DNA of 39,913 bases from Parasitella parasitica (Eukaryota > Mucoromycota > Mucoromycetes > Mucorales > Mucoraceae), in NCBI GenBank assembly GCA_025201805.1, contig MU619365.1:52388-92300 (forward strand), in the 5' to 3' direction. Under the pieces are notes generated by a model. The model ran no database searches. It had not been told where the DNA came from and saw nothing but the letters and a program-made list of their open reading frames with translations. Below, in pieces: positions 1 through 10,428 of this stretch. How positions within the stretch are numbered: position 1 is the first letter of the stretch; each line of letters begins with the position of its first letter. The position numbers and the translations under genes were made by a program.

Positions 1-5
1 TTTAC

Positions 6-681
6 CTTGCCGCTGCCAACGTGGACCTCGCAGATGTGAGTCATCAATTTGTCCAAAGAGGGTGCTTGAGCAGAACATTGGTCCCACAGACAAGAATGCA
101 TTGCAGTGTGCTCTGTTTGATTGTCCAAATCTGGCTCGATTTTGATGTCATGCGTGCCGTAAGCAAGGCTATTTTCAGTGTCTATATGTGACGAATGTAT
201 GATGAGTAAAATGCAATCTTGTACATGAAGACCTTGAAACGATACATACCCATTATTTTTTGCGCATAGTAGAAGGCTTGACCTTCAGGATTGCAGGTGG
301 CAGATCTATTTGATCTCTCCATCTCCAATTGAACGACACGTTGAATAAGCTGTTCGCGTGATAACTGGGTCAAAATGGAATCCTGCTGTTGCACACTCGA
401 GCCAATGATAGCTTGACTTTGGCTTAATGCCATATCAAACAGTATTTGTTCATACTCCTGCCCTTGTTTGCATGGCGGCTGAGCAACCAATATCATGTTT
501 CGATGAGCATAGTGGTCCCCGGGATATCCTTTTTGTAACATTGTCATATGGTCCTGGAGCTAAATATATTACTATTAGTAACCATGTCAGTGCACGGTGT
601 GTTTTTTTTTTTTTTGTTGTTCTTACAGAAAGGGAAGGAATCAGTTCCTGTTGCTGTTGTTGTTGCTGTTGTTGTTGCTGT

Positions 682-731
<50 letters not shown>

Positions 732-1177
732 TTGTTGTTGTTGTTGTTGTTGCATAGATGGGGGTAAGTAGACTTGGTTTAAAAGTGATGTATAAGCAAA
801 CAATTGTGAATTATCAGTTAAACCGAGATCAGGGGTACGAATGCCAGACGAAGAAGACGCTTCAGAATTGTCATTGTTATAGGCACAGAAGTTGAATTGG
901 TTTCTGATCAACCAGTCTTCGTGATTGTGGTGCTGTTCCTGCAGCATTGGCGTGTTTAGCAAAATGTCTAAAATCATGTCCATGTCAGCAAGTTAGCAAT
1001 GTATATCAACGTTTGGGACAAACCTTGTTCGTTGGGTGGTGAATGGGGCGATGGATAGAAATGACTCAACAGTTGATTGCCAGCAGAAGAAGCAGGCGAA
1101 GTAAAGATTTTCAATTCGCTTGATTTGTTGCAGTCGATGCTATTGTGGTTGTCGTTTTGATGGTATGAAATGGACAT
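6..1177 (-). CDS. polyQ C2H2 zinc-finger transcription factor, 5' part, cut by window edge
   Basis: Spliced model: 1024-1177, 627-967, 250-559 and 6-181 (all complement), about 327 codons in the window. The phase closes at every junction, and the intron at 560-626 has a clear TTACTAAT branch point. The last visible exon ends at a GTAAA donor at positions 1-5, so the gene continues beyond the left edge. The protein is low in complexity, rich in Ser/Asn/Gln, and carries an uninterrupted glutamine tract of 34 Q broken by one K. Near the end of the visible part is one C2H2 finger: C-x4-C-x12-H-x4-H, starting CLWDQC and followed by VHVGSGK. That spacing and the HVG linker recall the first, weak finger of Gli/PacC/Zap1-type arrays, where more fingers follow. 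I infer a nuclear DNA-binding regulator; which family member it is cannot be told without the missing C-terminus. Confidence 0.8.
648..752 (-). repeat. CAG/CAA trinucleotide tract encoding polyglutamine
   Basis: About 35 codons, 34 Gln and one Lys (TTT on the plus strand near 681). The centre is a pure CAG run of about 16 units, flanked by mixed CAA/CAG and by a pure CAA run toward the protein N-terminus. The pure stretch should vary in length between strains. Confidence 0.95.
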
Positions 1178-1884
1178 TTTTCAGGGCTCTGGTTTTTTAA
1201 TGCAGAGAGACAGAATAAGAAGCAGTGTGAGTGATGAGTGATGAGTGAATGAGTAGTAAAATAAAGAGAAAGAAAAGTAAAACGAATGTAAAAAAGAATC
1301 CTTTTTATACTTGACAAAAAAAAAATAAAAAAAAAATAAACAGGTTCTACATATCAAATGTATACAGCAACTGTTGTTGACAATCTTAATCATCATCATC
1401 AGCAAATTTAAAGCGTATATTGGCTGATAAAAGTTTGCGGCATGGATCCTTTTTTTTTTTTTTTTTCTCGGCCCCCATAATGACAATCTATACGCACTTT
1501 GTAATGATGACATTTGATCATTAATATCATCAGTTTTCATTACGATTTGGAACCAAAGCATATGGATAGTTGTATACAACTCTTTCTGTTGTTGTTGTTG
1601 TTTTTGCTGCTTGTTGTTGTTGTCACACAACACACGCAGTGAAAAACGAGAGTATCGGACGACGCCGATGGCAGAACGTTAGGGCAGAACTACCTGTAAG
1701 CACCTGTTTAAAGTTTGATATTATCCATCATATGTCTCTCTGTGTGTGCGCCTATAGATTTTAAAGGAGTTGTCTTATCTTTGTTTTCTATATTTGTGCC
1801 TATGCAATTGAATGTACCTGACTATAGCCCAATTACAGCATTTCTGGTATATAGCAGGTTTTAAATGAAAATCGCCTAGTTGAC

Positions 1885-1921
1885 ATACACACACACACAC
1901 ACACACACGCACACACGCACA
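1885..1921. repeat. AC dinucleotide microsatellite
   Basis: An (AC)n run of about 11 perfect units followed by two interrupted blocks with GC steps. Confidence 0.95.
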
Positions 1922-2075
1922 AAACTTTATTTCACATTTGTCGGCTGATACACAAAACATGAACAGTATCACATATCTCGTTATATGCTAGCCTAATAAT
2001 AATACCTCATTTAAATAAACTGTCTCATGAAATTGATCTCATTTCAGGAAAAAAAAAAAAAAATAATTAAATATG

Positions 2076-2106
<31 letters not shown>
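2076..2106. repeat. poly(A) tract of 31 nt
   Basis: An uninterrupted adenine run, preceded at 2050-2063 by another of 14. No adjacent coding frame suggests a retroposed transcript. Confidence 0.95.
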
Positions 2107-2108
<2 letters not shown>

Positions 2109-4009
2109 ATACTACTTGGATTACAGCAGCCATTTGAATTGGCACATTGCTAATCACATTGGGCATCAAAAACAAAACAACAAGGAGTAGGGAGCATCGA
2201 ATTACGTGTGTGTGTGTGCACAGTTTTATGTCGCAAAAACACTTTTATTCACATGATAAACATGTACAAAATATGTACCTCGAGATTTTTTCTAGTTCTA
2301 AACAGAGACAGAGAGACAGAAATGAGGAACAGGGGGAGGGGTGATGATGTTTGGTTTTTTCAGGAACAACTACATGTTTTTCGGTTTGACTACAAGCTCG
2401 CTGGCTAGCAAAAAAAAATAAAAAAAATAAAAAATAAAAAAAAGAACATTCTCATACTTCAAACAAATCAAAGAATGATTATTCTCCTATTTCGGTCGGA
2501 TCATGGAAAAGATGGCTGAACGTTTCATGCAAGGTTTTCTGCTTCGCCAATCAATTCATTGTTGAATGTATTTTTTTAAACTTTTTATGACGGTATAGGC
2601 CATCCGATACAACTTTTTTTTTTTTTTTTTTTTAATTTATATAGTCTCATACATGCTATTATTTAATCAAGTATTCAGAAGACTCTCGTTTATAACGCTC
2701 CATGCAGAAAAACTTGGGCTAATGACCATCCCCAACATTCAGCTCTCCACAATTCGGAATTTCAAGATCGGAACGGTCCAGTTGGTTGCCATAGATACGG
2801 TTTGATCATCTTTTGGGATTCTTCCTTCATATTTCTTTCAAAAATTGCTTGATCACAAATATGTCTTGGTATGAGCTGTATATATATTTATTGCTTCCAA
2901 TTACTAACCGAGCTTTGATTTGATACATTGCATTTTGATTGAGATATTTGGTAAAACTTACAACGCATTTATTTCTAAAGTTTGTGCATTAAAAAAAAAA
3001 AAAATGCAGGACACGCAAGCAGTAGGTTTTTGCTGCATTTTGAATCAGGATATGCTACAGTTAAAATTGCCGTTTTGATGGTCAAAAAATTGTTCAACTG
3101 ATTTTGGCAGAAGTTTGCCATATTCATTTACATGTCTGTTGACTACAGATGATCATTCGGCACTGATTAGAACCCGACCACTTTCCGGAAATGTAGCGAT
3201 AATAGCTTATCAAGACAAGTGGTTTGATGGTCATATTGCATCTTACAAGCACGACGTACAGGACAATCTTGCTCATCTTTACTGTAAGCCTACTTTCCAC
3301 TTGGTCCTGCCAAAATCCGTCAGCGCCTTGTGTTTCATATTAATTCCATCTGAAGATTTTGGCTGAACTCCAGGCTATTTGGCAAAAGCTTGGCCGTATC
3401 TTGAACATTCCACTTGGTATCGCTATTTTTGTACATAGTTGAACATAAGCTCAGTCCCCTCCCCCCCCCCTTTTTTTTCGATACTTTGGACCTGCGCCGT
3501 AAATTATAAAAGATTAATTTCGTGCATAATCTGTATGAATTTTCCTGGGGTTTGAACGCTTGCCATATATTGCAGCATTGTGCATTAGCATTCATTCATA
3601 TGGTACATAGGGTTTATATTTTCTTCAAATAGTAACACGACAAATGACCTCTCCTTTACTTTCAGCACTACCCCCAAAAATTGGATATAAGGCTTTGCGC
3701 ATGTCAAATGATACAAACAAGAGGCATTTATATTTCTGCGGATTAAAAAAAAAAACAAGGGGAGGTGGAGGTATATGGCAAATCAACTATGTTGTTGCCT
3801 GTTATCTGTCCAATGTGACATTTTACGAAAACTAGTGGTATAATCTACTCATCAGGTGCAACAACACAAAATGTGGAAAGGGCCGATATAACATGTTTAT
3901 TAGCTTACGCCATCCGCAGATGATTGGTAAACACATAGAGCCCCAGGTTCTCTCATTTCCAGTTCAAACATATTAGGAAAAGAGCCGACCTATCGCAAAC
4001 TCAGAAAGT

Positions 4010-4967
4010 TTATAAATTCAAAGGTGGTTTTTGTTGACCAGGCTTGTGATCAGCAGCGCCATTGACCAGTGTGATGCTAGCAGCGTCTTTTTTCTTTTCA
4101 GTCTATCATGTTTTTTGATCTTCTAATCAGATGATTTCCTACCCTTCTATGAAAACTTATTTACTTACAGCAATCCTCTTTGCTTCCTCATGGACCGACG
4201 ACACTTTACCCGCTACTCGAGATGCGAGTCCTTGTACTCTTAGACCAGCCCTAGAATTCTTTAGGCTTTGCATTCTACTAGATGCTGGAGCAGATGACAA
4301 TGACGTATCGACAGTGTCTTCAGGAGGAGAAACAGCTGTATCAGCAGCTACATTTTTTTCAGAACTAGCACCGCGAATTTTTTGATTTAATTGCGTATAG
4401 CTAACGCCCATCTTGGTCAAATAGCCGTTAACACGAGAGGACACACCATGCTTTTCGTCAAACTCGACGCCTTTCATGACCACGGATTCTGTTAGCACAT
4501 AACCTGATGCCAACAGCTCTGCCATCACATGAGAAGCTGATTTACTCTCCTGGGATTGTTTTCGCTGCTGCTGCTGCTGCTGCTGCTGCTCAGCATTCGC
4601 TGAACCAGTGGCCATGACTCCTCCGGCAACTGGCGTCTGCTTGAAATACGGCTTTACGTCAATTGGGCTATCGTCCACCACGGCTAGAACGAAGCTGTGA
4701 ACAGATGTTCGAGAATCACCCCGCAAAGATATTACCTTGACTGAGCAGTGTTGCGGTCTTTGCAGCTGCCTCTTTCTCAAACAGAATTAGAGCGATTTGG
4801 TGCTTTTCATCCTCGACATCCTTTTTCATCTCAAAGGCGGAAATGATGCCACAGAAGGAAAAGAAATCCTTGATCGTGGCTTCTTGCGTCTCTAAAGAGA
4901 TGTTTCTGGCAAAAACAAGCCTAGCCGTGGGTTCAGCAGGAATGCTAATCGTCCACTGATTCTCCAT
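4010..4967 (-). CDS. Vip1-type RRM protein (fungal VIP1 family)
   Basis: Three exons, complement of 4736-4967, 4169-4683 and 4010-4102, giving 279 aa. The first intron (52 nt) is fixed by phase: its acceptor is the CTAG at 4684-4687, because the nearer CACAG would bring a stop into frame. Residues 1-78 form a single RNA-recognition motif, with RNP2-like LVFARNI and an RNP1-like region ending ALILFEKEAAAKTA. Next come a polyQ/Ser stretch, a helix-rich middle (ASHVMAELLASGYVLTE, LTKMGVSYTQLNQKI) and a basic C-terminus containing EEAKRIATEKKKD. This order matches the fungal Vip1 family, first named in fission yeast; family members are cytoplasmic RNA-binding proteins of poorly defined role. The start was chosen because the upstream sequence has stops. 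The gene lies in tandem with ATP3, with 280 bp between its start and the ATP3 stop. Confidence 0.88.
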
Positions 4968-5247
4968 TACGATAAATGCCTAAAGAAGAAAGAGAGAGAG
5001 CTTTTGGGAAATGAACAAGAAAAAAAAAAAAACTCAAAACTGCAGGCTTCTGTATGAAGCTCCGATTTGACAACACAACAACAAAGATGCACTTTGGTTG
5101 AAAAACTGATTTATATTGTTTTGATACAAAGGATTTTATCTATTCCACTTCTTTTTCTGATTGTTTGTAAACGATGCCTATACAGATAAGCTAGTCTAGA
5201 CAAGCATCGTAAAAATTAAGACGACATTTTCATTTGAATGAAACGAC

Positions 5248-6469
5248 TTAAAGAGCGGAAGCACCAGTAATAATATCAACTAGAAAAGAAAAGAAAAGAA
5301 AAAAGCCGTGTCAGTCGCCTTCCATGAGCATGTGCCTATTAAAACAAAACAAAAAAAACTTACTCAATTCGTTGGTAATAACGGCTTGACGACCACGATT
5401 AAAGGTCATGGTCAACTTTTGGATCATTTCGCCGGCGTTCTTGGTAGCGTTCTCCATAGCAGCACGCTTAGCACACATCTCAGCAGCATGGCCTTCGGCC
5501 ATGGCCCAGTAGAGGCTATTAGCAAAGGTGAATTCCTGGAGGTTAGTAAGAACATCATCCTCGATTTCGTAAACAGCAAAGTTGGGGGAAGCCTTGAAGG
5601 CCTCTTCAGAGTAAATGGGAATGTTCATGGCTTCATAAGAAACAACAGAGATGAACTTGTTGTAAACAATGTTGGCAGAGTCGAATTCGAGATCGGAAGT
5701 CTTGATGATGTCGACAATGGAAGCAGCTTCTTGAAAAGTAGGAACGTCCTTGCCAATTTGATTGAATGTGATGGCGAGTTGTTTACGGAAAGTACGGCTC
5801 AATTGAGCCTTGGGCTTATCACCAAGCACAACAAGATCAGAAGTAGGGTGTTCAGAGATGACTTTACGGGTTGCCTTGGAGACGCTAGAGTGAATACCAC
5901 CACAGAGACCACGGTCAGATGAAGAAGCAACGAAAAGGACCTTGCCACCCTCAGTAGCCTTGGTCTCGGCGTTAGCAAAGAGAGCTACAGTCAAGTAAAA
6001 TATTTAGCAAAGAATGTCCAACTATTTTCATCTTATCACGGCCCCACACTAATTCCCCCTTTCCTCGCTAATCTAACCCATTCACGTTATAATACTTTAC
6101 AGTTTGAAGCTTCGCCGAAAACACGAGCAGATTCCATGCCACGTTGAGCCTTGCTGACCTTGGTGGAGGCAATCATCTTCATAGATTTGGTAATCTTTTC
6201 AATGTTTTGAACAGACTTCAAACGTTGCTGAACTATAAAGAAATCGTTTAATACCGCTGATATTCTCGGGCTGTCGTTGAGCTTATTATCGAATATTTAC
6301 TTTCTTTCAAGGTGGCCATGTTACGAGCTTGAACAGCCTTGCTAAATAATTGACAAGGGAAAGAAGTGAGCTCAAGACGTTGTATGAACCACGACAAAGC
6401 CGTATGTTTATATGCGTACCTGACAGGAGCAGCAGCGGGGCGTGCAATGCGAGAGACAGTGAACAACAT
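5248..6469 (-). CDS. ATP3: mitochondrial F1F0 ATP synthase subunit gamma
   Basis: Five exons (complement): 6420-6469, 6301-6341, 6101-6232, 5364-5984 and 5248-5279, giving 291 aa, the normal length for this family. The protein is the central rotor stalk of F1-ATPase in the mitochondrial matrix. The first two exons encode a basic, serine-containing presequence (MLFTVSRIARPAAAPV, then SKAVQARNMATLKE). The mature part opens with the conserved IEKITKSMKMIASTKV block, has SSSDRGLCGGIHS in the middle, and ends with the terminal helix ELIDIITGASAL, where the last 32-nt exon supplies the final residues. Both terminal helices that form the coiled coil inside the alpha3beta3 ring are intact. A longer frame starting at 6511 is only upstream read-through. 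The DBR1 stop lies 281 bp upstream on the same strand. Confidence 0.96.
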
Positions 6470-6750
6470 TGCTTGGAGTTGTATAATGTACAAAAAAGTT
6501 GAGAAATACAAAATCTTTAGGGAGATGGTGCCTTTTTTAGGTTGGCAAAGGACTGTGGGGCCATCCCCGGACTTTTCAAACGTTCAAGTCTCTACGTCAC
6601 AATGTGGATAGAGGGGGGGGGGGCTCTCTCTCCAAGTACAACATCATGGCCAATCATCATGGCAGAGGATATACCAAGTGCGGAAGATAGCACTGCCGCA
6701 TCATGCATGTATGTATGTATGAACTGTACATCCAATATTATTGATTTTAT

Positions 6751-8417
6751 TTACAAGAATTCGTCGTCGTCAATGACTATTTCGGATTCGATTTCTTCTG
6801 TCCTGATACGTTTTGTCGGCTGTAGATTACTGTCGACAAATGTTGCGTCCAACAGGATACCACCATTGCTGCCTGTGCTTGGTATAAAGTCATTGGCAGC
6901 AGAGTTGACAGGAAGCTGTGGATGTTGCTCCACTCTCTGGCGACAGTTTGTATTGATCTTATTGTCAATGTCAATCTCTCTACAAAATTGTACTGTCTGA
7001 GGATTCAAAAATGGACGTTCTACGAGTCAATGGTCAGTCTAAGCCAGACATATTTTCACTATCCCCGCTTACGATAATCTATGATCTGCTGGCGATCATG
7101 CTGCATATTCGGGTCGAAAGAGGGCGCCGTAAGTTCAAAATTATGAGGTATCTTCAGATCAAGGGCTCTTGACTCTAGCTTTTGTTCCAAATACGAACGC
7201 TCTCTGTCGATCCTGATCTTTAACTCATCGTCAGACGGTAATGTAGCTTGCTGGTGAGCAGTGCTCAAATAAGGATGCATTGCTCTTGTAATCGAGAGCC
7301 ATTCCACATCGTAATAAAAGTCGTAGTCACCTGTTGCATCGTTGGGCGAGGGGATGTCTATGATTTGCAAGAACTGTCGTCTAGGCAAGCATTTGTCTAG
7401 GCTCAAGAATTTTGTGGTTTTTGGAGGCTGTTGATCAACGTTTGCTTTTGCTGATGGAGATAATGCTGCATCCTGCTCTGCTCCATCATTGTCGCTGAGA
7501 GACACCTCGATTTCGTCGGGATTGGCGTGCTGCTGTCTTGATCCATTGAGGATTTCCTGCGTTTTTGCTGGATATATACCGTTTTTCCACATGTCGTGAT
7601 CCACAATAGCAGCATAGTGTACATGCAAATGCGCTGAAAACCAGTAAGAGGGCTGCAGCTTTGATAGCAGCAGTTCGTTAGGATGGCTTCCAAGCGTGTT
7701 GGTCATGATTTCCTGAACAAAATACTGTTTAATTTTCATCAATCGTCCCAAGTCGCCATATCTCTCTATGCCTCGAGGCCAATCATGCGACAAGAAAATA
7801 TCCAGTGCCTGTTGAACTTGAAGAAGCTTTTTGACGTCGTATTCTCTGACATGGTATGCGCTACGTACGTCGGAACGATTGTAAGGGGACGTTTCATAGT
7901 GGCCCTTTCTGTAATGGTTCTCCTTTGCAATACCAGATATGCCGCCAATCCTCAAGCCACCAAAATTGATCACACCAGCATGGCCGAGATAGTAAATATT
8001 ATCACAGACCCAGCCTCCATGATACAGCTCCCATAGATAGTTGCTGGCTTCATGATTTCCACCAATGAATATAGTGGGGTACGGTGCCCGCACTTTGCCC
8101 GAGTAGTACTTGTAAAACGTCCCTAGTTCCTTGTACTTGTCAGGCACAGCCATGCATTCTGTATCTGCCTCGTTCCGAAGCGACTAATGGCATGCACGTT
8201 AGTACCCAAAGACTAATGCGCTTGATTACTGGCCTACTTGGAAATCGCCACATATCAACACGAGATCAATTTTACAGTTTTCTCGTTGCTCAACCAGACG
8301 AATTGAACCGTAGATTTCGTCAAGCTGGCCATGGCAGCACCCCTCTATAGCAATCTGGGTTGGTTGGTTTAACCTTTGTCTATAGATCCTGCCGTGCTAT
8401 TTCATATTTACCTTCAT
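6751..8417 (-). CDS. DBR1: RNA lariat debranching enzyme
   Basis: Four exons (complement): 8412-8417, 8238-8354, 7073-8183 and 6751-7019, giving 500 aa. The enzyme hydrolyses the 2'-5' branch bond of excised intron lariats in the nucleus. Metallophosphoesterase ligands are all present: GCCHG (residues 7-11), GDF (38-40), GNHEASN (83-89), the SHDWP histidine and the SAHLHVHY histidines. The family-specific RNEAD(x)xCMAVP segment follows GDFQ. The first exon is only ATG AAG; the family's N-terminal M-(K/R)-(I/V)-A-x-x-GCCHG pattern is restored only by splicing it to the exon at 8354. The last exon carries the conserved LNPQTxxFCxxxxIxNKIN tail, and the donor at 7067-7072 is needed to reach it because reading through hits TAG at 7059. 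The gene diverges from the BORCS5-like gene. Confidence 0.95.
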
Positions 8418-8603
8418 GTCAAAAATTTGGGTTTACTTTGAAGAAGAAGAAGAAAGAAGAAGAAGAGGGGGAAAAAAAAAAAAAATAAGAAAAGGGTGGC
8501 AACAAAACAAACGCAAAATATTGCCATTGGTTGCCGGAACTCATGTGTATTTGCAACGATTGCCTGTTTATAGCCGACTTTCTTTTGCTGCATTATCAGT
8601 TCA
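8418..8603. promoter_or_regulatory. 186-bp bidirectional promoter between DBR1 and the BORCS5-like gene
   Basis: The two start codons are back to back. The interval has a purine-only stretch on the plus strand (GAA repeats, a G run and an A run, roughly 8440-8487) followed by GCCATTGGTTGCC, which contains an inverted CCAAT box. Both genes should initiate here; the exact start sites cannot be seen. Confidence 0.6.
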
Positions 8604-9832
8604 ATGGTACACCAGACATCTAAATAGTTGGATTTGTAGCTGATACGCACGGTATTTAGGGACAGGAACAATCCAACGCATTGGGAGAAAAAGAGGCGCC
8701 CTCTCTGACACCAAGCACCTCCACGTCTACAAACAAACGTTCTTTGTTCAGCATAGCTCGTCAGCATGAAAACAGAGAAAGCGGGATGGAAGGTATATAA
8801 TGCAGCGATAACAATCGGTCTGACTAATGCGATGACAATAGATGGGTTAACCGTAGAAGGGCTAGACCGAAAATCAGATTCAGAGCAGGTATGGAGATTG
8901 TTGCCCTCGACAGCAAGACAGAGACTCATTCCACTACATATCCCGAATAAAGGGCGTCATCGAGGTTGTTCAAGGGCCCCAGGACGCTGAGGAAGAAGAA
9001 GAGCTGAGGCTTTTGAGAGAAATCAAGGGATTTGAGCCGTTTATTAAAGAGCAAGACAAAGGATTCAGCATAGAACATCTTCTTGGTCTCAAATCAAAAG
9101 AGTCAAAGTCAAAGGGGCCAAGCAAGGATACCCAAGGTAGGACAAGTACGTTTCTATCGTTGGATACAATGACACTAACACATTATGCAAGCTTCACCGG
9201 ATCCGTTTCTTGATATATTCTTTGGGTTGCAGACTCATATACGAGAGCAAATGTCGCACATCCATTTAGAACAGAGGATTCTGCTGAAGCGCATTGCATA
9301 CGTGGATGAATTGAGCACGACAGCCTCCCAGACAATGGCTGCGGCATTCAGCCAGGCCAAGTTGGCAGCGGATAGAGTGTCTCAAGTCATTGTCATCAAG
9401 GGACAAGCAGAAAAGGCACACGGCCACGCTGTAGACATTTTCAAGGCATTAACAAAGCTAGAACAGTACTTGGATCCACAAGATAGGATATTGGCGACCG
9501 AGGATGTCGGTTCAAAATGGCCGGTTCTGCATCAATTGCGCGTAAACTCATTTAAATCGGCAGATACGCCCCTACTAGAGCGCTACATCAGTAGTTCCAG
9601 TGACATGACAACCGTTGGTACATCCGCATCTCCGCTTATTGATAGGTTGGTTGTGACAGGCGAGCCTGCCAATGCGGATGAGCAGAGAGACAACAACGAC
9701 CGAGCAAAGACGACCTCTGCATCTACCTCCTCTTTAGCTTTGGACAGATTGCGAGGATTGTCGTCGAAATCCATGACAAACCCTTCATCCTCCAGCAGTC
9801 AAGATATCCTTAACACTGCCACCCCTTTGTAA
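8604..9832 (+). CDS. BORC complex subunit 5 (BORCS5/myrlysin)-like protein
   Basis: Proposed exons: 8604-8606, 8660-8792, 8842-8852, 8914-9136 and 9192-9832, giving 336 aa in one closed frame. In animals BORCS5 is the N-myristoylated subunit that attaches the BORC complex to lysosomes for kinesin-linked movement. Seen here: an N-terminal MGQEQS, a good myristoylation signal created by splicing an ATG-only exon; VIEVVQGPQD, then LLREIKGFEPFI, resembling the family's IVVVxxG and FQPLL core; then a long helical region with ILLKRIAYVDELSTTASQTM, resembling VKRIxxMDxxxxTL. The Ser/Thr-rich C-terminus is longer than in animals. The third exon is uncertain: continuing 8842 to the donor at 8889 reads plausibly but forces a jump to 8983 and loses VIEVVQGPQ. 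Homology is by motif only. Confidence 0.7.
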
Positions 9833-9924
9833 AGAAAAGAAAAAAAAATCCTCTCATAAATCCCCCCATAAAGCCTCCTCTTTTCCCCCCAATGCAGGGC
9901 CAAATCTTTTATTTCTAATAAAAT

Positions 9925-10428
9925 CTACATGGCAGCAAGGTCATCGAGTGATTTGCCCTCGACACGATGAATGATCCATTGAGACTGAGGGGCCGCACCC
10001 AGGGCCTCGTAAAACTCTCTGGAAGGCTTATTCCAATCCAGACAAACCCATTCATAACGGGCACAGCTTCGTTCCTTTGCAATCACAGCCAGCTGAGTTA
10101 GCAGCTTCTTACCAATGCCGCAGCCTCTGAAGTCGGGATTGACAAACAAATCCTCTAAATAGAGCCCAGGACGTCCCAAGAAGGTGGAAAAGTTGTGAAA
10201 GAATAATGCCATGCCTGCTGGCTCTTCAGCTGAGTCTTGCGTCTTTTTGCCGTATGCGATGATGACTTCGGCATAGCGACGCTCACCAAATAGATTTTCA
10301 CGAAGGATATCCTCGGTTGCGACAACTTCGTGCAAAAGCTTTTCGTATTCGGCTAATTTCCTGATGAAGCCTAAAACAGTAGGCACATCTTCTACGGTGG
10401 CAGGCCTGATATCAACAAAGGAACTCAT
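9925..10428 (-). CDS. GNAT-family N-acetyltransferase, diamine acetyltransferase (SSAT)-like
   Basis: Single exon, 167 aa, the usual length for spermidine/spermine acetyltransferase-type proteins. It opens with the IRPATxEDxxxVLxFIRxLAEYEK helix typical of the group. It has the central GMALFFHNFSTFLGRPGLYLEDLFV strands and then the acetyl-CoA pyrophosphate loop RGCGIGKKLL (motif A). WVCLDWNKPSREFYEALGA follows, with the conserved Asn and Tyr of motif B. The likely reaction is acetyl-CoA-dependent acetylation of a polyamine or a thialysine-like amine in the cytosol; the substrate cannot be read from sequence. It converges with the BORCS5-like gene, the two stops being 92 bp apart. A GAAATAAAAG poly(A)-type signal lies about 12-20 nt past its stop. 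Confidence 0.88.
   Translation of the reverse strand: MSSFVDIRPATVEDVPTVLGFIRKLAEYEKLLHEVVATEDILRENLFGERRYAEVIIAYGKKTQDSAEEPAGMALFFHNFSTFLGRPGLYLEDLFVNPDFRGCGIGKKLLTQLAVIAKERSCARYEWVCLDWNKPSREFYEALGAAPQSQWIIHRVEGKSLDDLAAM

Larger units (their letters stand above)
1178..4009. other. 2.8-kb intergenic region, low complexity, no supported gene
   Basis: It lies between the 5' end of the polyQ regulator and the 3' end of the Vip1-like gene, so its left part should hold the promoter of the former. It contains T and A homopolymers (1450-1466, 2050-2063, 2076-2106, 2613-2633), an AC microsatellite (1885-1921), TG-rich DNA near 2206 and a C run near 3465-3475. Short open frames such as 3115-3366 show no recognisable domain. 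Two stretches (2676-2702 and 3049-3092) resemble sequences elsewhere in the window and suggest decayed repeats. Confidence 0.6.

Noticed and set aside
427-771. Open frames rich in Cys or Ala on the plus strand
   Set aside because: Produced by the CAG/CAA tract read in other frames.
2049-2106. A runs as the tails of retroposed transcripts
   Set aside because: No coding remnant or target-site duplication precedes them; similar runs are common all over this window.
3115-3366. 83-aa open frame in the left intergenic region
   Set aside because: No start context, introns, domain or similarity that I recognise; it is in AT-rich DNA beside decayed repeat sequence.
5308-5922. 204-codon open frame on the plus strand
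   Set aside because: It is the exact antisense shadow of ATP3 exon 4, with no domain of its own.
6248-6511. Longer N-terminus for ATP3 from an ATG at 6511
   Set aside because: It reads into the first intron and gives no mitochondrial presequence; the ATG at 6469 gives a normal one.
7059-7072. DBR1 ending at TAG 7059
   Set aside because: This would drop the conserved NPQT tail; a GTAAGC donor at 7067-7072 splices in phase to it.
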